Part shown: one piece after another, positions 60,923-64,000 of the stretch | Numbering within the stretch: position 1 is the first letter of the stretch | How the letters are laid out: each line of letters starts with the position of its first letter | Assembly (NCBI GenBank): GCA_964586595.1 | Contig: CAZPHB010000004.1 | Coordinates: 102,854 to 166,853, forward strand | DNA: 64,000 nt | Direction of reading: 5' to 3' | Origin: REEB481 sp964586595 | GTDB lineage: Bacteria; Bacteroidota; Bacteroidia; NS11-12g; UBA955 | Translations under genes and position numbers: made by a program | The notes under the pieces: generated by a model | Databases searched by the model: none | What the model saw: only the letters and a program-made list of their open reading frames with translations | Told to the model about the DNA's origin: nothing

Positions 60923-61579
60923 TTATTTTTTCTTCTTTTTCTTAAAGTCACCGCGTTTCCAGGCCTCAAAAAACTGAGACCACGCAAGCGGACTCATGAT
61001 GTTCATAGGTGGTGCCTGACCTTGATAATACAGCAAATTTGCGCGCTGTTGCATGAGGGCCTGATAACTCTGCCGAGCATCTGCTTGTTTCAGGCGCATT
61101 TGTTCTTTAAGTTCCTCGGCTTCAAGGTTTTTACGTGCGCGTTCCAATTCATCATCGGGAATGTCGCGATGCACAAAAACATGGTCAAATGCTGCCCTGG
61201 TGGGGAACGGCCTGATCACCATTACAGGCAAGTTGATGGTATCCTGCGTGAGCAGTTTCACCATGTAATATCTGTTTCCCCTAACGGTATCCGGAATAAG
61301 GGCATACGAAGATTCATACTCCACATGCCAGAAATAGATGGTATCGCCTTTTTCAGCTACAAATGAGAAGTAACCACTGATATCAGAATATCCAACAACG
61401 CCATGATTTCCTCTGGAGATGACACAAAATGGAATTGCTTTTAGACTGTCTGAGGTCAGCACCAATCCGCTAAATTGGATTAATTGCTCTTGGTTTCGCT
61501 GAGCATGCAGCACAGATGAAAAACCGGTAAGACCTGCAAGAAATGCGGTTATTACTGTCCAAATGATCCGTTTTTTCAT
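60923..61579 (-). CDS. Secreted protein with carboxypeptidase-like regulatory (CarboxypepD) domain
   Basis: The product has 218 residues. It has a signal peptide (ITAFLAGLTGFSSVLHAQ). A beta-sandwich covers about 34-110 (IQFSGLVLTSDSLKAIPFC, SDISGYFSFVAEKGDTIYFWH), the CarboxypepD_reg type. A long charged helix (about 140-185) follows, and the protein ends in a run of lysines. It has the look of Bacteroidota envelope proteins of unknown role. A TAGGTTTG box at 61593 precedes it. Confidence 0.8.
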   Translation of the reverse strand: MKKRIIWTVITAFLAGLTGFSSVLHAQRNQEQLIQFSGLVLTSDSLKAIPFCVISRGNHGVVGYSDISGYFSFVAEKGDTIYFWHVEYESSYALIPDTVRGNRYYMVKLLTQDTINLPVMVIRPFPTRAAFDHVFVHRDIPDDELERARKNLEAEELKEQMRLKQADARQSYQALMQQRANLLYYQGQAPPMNIMSPLAWSQFFEAWKRGDFKKKKKK

Positions 61580-61592
61580 AAACTACCTTGTG

Positions 61593-61600
61593 CAAACCTA
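61593..61600 (-). promoter_or_regulatory. -7 promoter box of the CarboxypepD-like gene
   Basis: The minus strand reads TAGGTTTG, an exact TAnnTTTG match, 13 bp before the ATG at 61579. The gene is therefore probably not only read through from chrA. Confidence 0.5.
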
Positions 61601-61626
61601 ATACCAAAAAATCGGGAATAACCAGA

Positions 61627-62835
61627 TCATCCTGCAATAAAACCCACGGCAACGATGACCATTACCAGAAGCGGAGTTGGCCATTTGGAATATTGAATGT
61701 ACGCGAAGCCACCCAGCAACACCGCCCACCATAAAGGATCAAAGACTACTGTAGGCTTAAACTTCAAGGTGATAAAGAACATTTCCAAAAGTGCAGCCAC
61801 CACAAATCCGGCAGAAACTGCAATGATGCCATCCAACGCGCGATCAACAATAGGATAACTCTTCAACCGATCCCAAATAGGATAAACGAAAAACACAAAC
61901 AAAATACCCGGTAAAAAAATCGCCACAAAACCCAACACACAACCCAAAAACTGCCCCCAAAACGAATAACCCAAGGTTTTCATGGCTATACCATTAAAGT
62001 ACACTGCAAAGTTGAACACAGGACCAGGCATAGCCTGAAGCAATCCCAAACCGGTCTGAAATTCATCTGCTGTCATTCTGGGCTTATGGTGAACATATTG
62101 TTCAAGTACCATAGGGGTTAGGGTGTTGCCACCACCAAACACGAAACTTCCCATGCGAAAAGTATTTTCGAATAAGGTGATGGGATGCTTAAAATCTTGC
62201 ATCCCTGGAAGCAAATGAGCTACCTGACCCAGCACACCAATCAAGAGAAAAATGGCAAGATAAAGGGTGAAGTTCGCCCATCGGATGGGACCAAATTCGC
62301 GTTTGTTTGGCACAAAGGATCTGTTGCCAAACAGCGCACTTAAACATCCACCCAATACGATACCCAATGGAAAAATCCATGGAGCATTGGCCAACAATAC
62401 CACGGTGCATGCCAACAAAAGGATAACTCCATAAACGTATCCCCTTCTAACCTGCCCAATCATGGCAATGACACCTGTAGATAAATACGCCAAAACCAAA
62501 GGTGACAAATACTGGAGCTCCGATTTTCCAAGAAATCTAGGCGATAAGGTCAGAACGGAGAGTACCAATGCACCCGGCAATGCCCAAAACAGGAGGGTTA
62601 AAAATGCCAGTTGCGGCCCGCCAAGTTTAAACCCTATGACCGTAAGTGTTTGCGTAGAAGAAGGACCGGGTAATACCTGACAAAACGCATTTATTTCCAT
62701 GAGATCACGCTGGCTTAGGTATTTATTGGTTCCTGTCAACCGCTTTTGAAACAGAGAGATATGCGATTGAGGTCCACCAAAGGCAGAAATTCCTAAAAAA
62801 AATACATCCTTAAGAAATTGCCTCTTGTTACTCAT
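61627..62835 (-). CDS. chrA: Chromate transporter (long-chain CHR family)
   Basis: The product has 402 residues and two homologous CHR halves. The first has FFLGISAFGGPQSHISLFQ and FCQVLPGPSSTQT; the second has FRMGSFVFGGGNTLTPMVLEQYV and GLGLLQAMPGPVFNFAVYF. Ten or more membrane segments are present. Members export chromate and are thought to act with sulfate. No chromate reductase, ChrB or sulfate genes are adjacent, so a physiological role other than chromate resistance is possible. Confidence 0.9.
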   Translation of the reverse strand: MSNKRQFLKDVFFLGISAFGGPQSHISLFQKRLTGTNKYLSQRDLMEINAFCQVLPGPSSTQTLTVIGFKLGGPQLAFLTLLFWALPGALVLSVLTLSPRFLGKSELQYLSPLVLAYLSTGVIAMIGQVRRGYVYGVILLLACTVVLLANAPWIFPLGIVLGGCLSALFGNRSFVPNKREFGPIRWANFTLYLAIFLLIGVLGQVAHLLPGMQDFKHPITLFENTFRMGSFVFGGGNTLTPMVLEQYVHHKPRMTADEFQTGLGLLQAMPGPVFNFAVYFNGIAMKTLGYSFWGQFLGCVLGFVAIFLPGILFVFFVYPIWDRLKSYPIVDRALDGIIAVSAGFVVAALLEMFFITLKFKPTVVFDPLWWAVLLGGFAYIQYSKWPTPLLVMVIVAVGFIAG

Positions 62836-62838
62836 CGT

Positions 62839-62846
62839 TAAATTTG
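62839..62846 (+). promoter_or_regulatory. -7 promoter box of the lipoprotein gene at 62870
   Basis: TAAATTTG matches TAnnTTTG exactly. It lies between the divergent chrA start (62835) and the lipoprotein ATG (62870). Confidence 0.5.
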
Positions 62847-62869
62847 GAGGTACTTAAAAGGACAATAAT

Positions 62870-63424
62870 ATGAAATTCAAAGGGTTATTGGTGCTTGGTG
62901 CGGCATTAAGTAGTTGCGGGGAGCAAAACAGCATACATCAAGAACAGCAGTCACAAATGAAGTACGTGGACAGTTTGTGGGGTAGTTTTAAGCAGGTAAA
63001 AGAATTACTGCGTTACGATGTTTGGACCATCAGTGAACGAAAACATGAAATGGACAGTTTACTCCAATTAAGCAAATTTTTCGCACCAGAAAGCCTCAAT
63101 GACTTAGAAAAACAGACCTTGGTTGGCTACGCGGCAATAGCACGTGTGTACAAACCTGCAGCGCCAAAATACAAAGAAGTAGTACTGCTTAGTGAAAAAC
63201 ACTTTTACAACATTAAAGCTCTGGAGCAAAGTGTACGCAACAACACATATGAAGGGAAAAAAGAGGCCTTTTTAAAGGAATATGCTCAAGAAAAATTAGC
63301 CATCAGGCAATTAGCTGATGAGGGGAAAATCATCCTCGAAAGGCTTTCAGAAGTTGAGCCGATGTATCAACGGTTGCATCCACAAGTAACTTCCATCATA
63401 GATGAAAAGCATCAGGAGCGGTGA
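62870..63424 (+). CDS. Putative lipoprotein, unrecognised
   Basis: The product has 184 residues. The signal ends in GAALSSC (lipidated Cys16). The rest is mostly helical and charged (SLWGSFKQVKELLRYDVW, FLKEYAQEKLAIRQLADEG, IILERLSEVEPMYQRL), likely a coiled-coil periplasmic protein. No family is recognised. Base use is slightly more A+T-rich than in neighbouring genes. It is a single-gene unit before the rRNA operon end. Confidence 0.75.
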   Translation: MKFKGLLVLGAALSSCGEQNSIHQEQQSQMKYVDSLWGSFKQVKELLRYDVWTISERKHEMDSLLQLSKFFAPESLNDLEKQTLVGYAAIARVYKPAAPKYKEVVLLSEKHFYNIKALEQSVRNNTYEGKKEAFLKEYAQEKLAIRQLADEGKIILERLSEVEPMYQRLHPQVTSIIDEKHQER

Positions 63425-63500
63425 TGGATAAACAGCAAAGCCAAATAGGAAGTGGAAGGCTTGAGGATTTACTTACGAGAATGTGCACATCGGCACAAAA

Positions 63501-63524
63501 AAAAGCTCCTTTTCAGGAGCTTTT
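63501..63524 (-). terminator. Terminator of the rRNA operon
   Basis: AAAAGCTCCT (63501-63510) pairs perfectly with AGGAGCTTTT (63515-63524). On the minus strand it is followed by a T-tract (complement of the A run at 63497-63504), just after 5S. Confidence 0.85.
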
Positions 63525-63532
63525 CAATTAAA

Positions 63533-63643
63533 GTAGGCGGCGACATACTTTCCCAGGAGTTACCCAAGTATCATCTGCGCTGAGGGGCTTAACTTCTCTG
63601 TTCGAAATGGGAAGAGGTGCACACCCTCGCAATAGCCACCATA
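63533..63643 (-). rRNA. 5S ribosomal RNA
   Basis: The minus strand shows 5S features: a TGGTGGCTATTGCGAGGG start, CACCTCTTCCCATTTCGAAC and AGAAGTTAAGCCCCTCAG in the centre, and TGGGAAAGTATG near the 3' end. Ends are set by helix I and may shift by a few bases. Confidence 0.95.
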
Positions 63644-63689
63644 AGATCTTAAATTCTTGACAAAAGCTGGAAGTGAATGTCCTTAAAAA

Positions 63690-64000
<311 letters not shown>

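Overview
The window comes from a member of the Bacteroidota. It carries type IX secretion (T9SS) genes (porV, porU, a PorP/SprF-type gene and gldJ), several proteins with T9SS C-terminal sorting domains, and many promoters of the Bacteroidota form TAnnTTTG (sometimes TAnnTTCG). A run of 100 N at 51439-51538 shows it is a draft scaffold. I see nothing that fixes the genus.

Left edge (1-2115): the N-terminal part of a tyrosine recombinase runs off the window. A 12-bp tandem repeat and a copy of a tRNA 3' end follow. Together these look like the distal end of an integrative element. Just outside it lies a lone contractile-tail sheath gene. 2265-7200: a very large T9SS adhesin-like protein, a family 9 glycosyltransferase and tRNA-Met. 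7190-7690: a small GIY-YIG nuclease gene lies between direct copies of a palindromic repeat, and the tRNA 3' end and terminator are partly duplicated beyond it.

7853-22663 is a beta-glucan-type saccharide utilisation locus without SusC/SusD. A NUDIX-type regulator precedes a palindromic operator. A packed operon follows: clan GH-A hydrolase, two outer-membrane barrel proteins, two glycan-binding-type lipoproteins, a GH3 enzyme, a GH16-like lipoprotein, and a T9SS-sorted protein with four 170-residue repeats. A separate FucP/GluP-type sugar:H+ symporter closes the region. A two-component system and housekeeping genes (cytochrome b5-like, lpdA, MBL hydrolase) come next.

27110-34498 is the divergent T9SS/gliding cluster. 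34579-38412 holds a bacilliredoxin, ahcY, RNase P RNA and gatB. 38456-43597 looks like an envelope O-acylation cluster (MBOAT, DHHW protein, SGNH-LysM protein) next to an ElyC/YdcF-like gene. 43728-50879 holds a DUF3127 protein with an SSB-like tail, a coupled pair of T9SS/S74-chaperone surface proteins, tRNA-Lys, a GNAT protein, and a barrel/metalloprotease-like pair. After the assembly gap come alaS and a long co-directional operon (M23 peptidase, lipoprotein, MerR, two outer-membrane proteins, pdxJ, a phospholipase C-like protein). The right edge has chrA, a lipoprotein and the 3' end of an rRNA operon (5S and partial 23S, minus strand).

Most of the window is ordinary chromosome. The least explained parts are the SusCD-less glucan locus with its operator, the GIY-YIG mini-element, the orphan sheath beside an integration scar, the LysM-SGNH acylation cluster, and the helix-hairpin-helix barrel operon.
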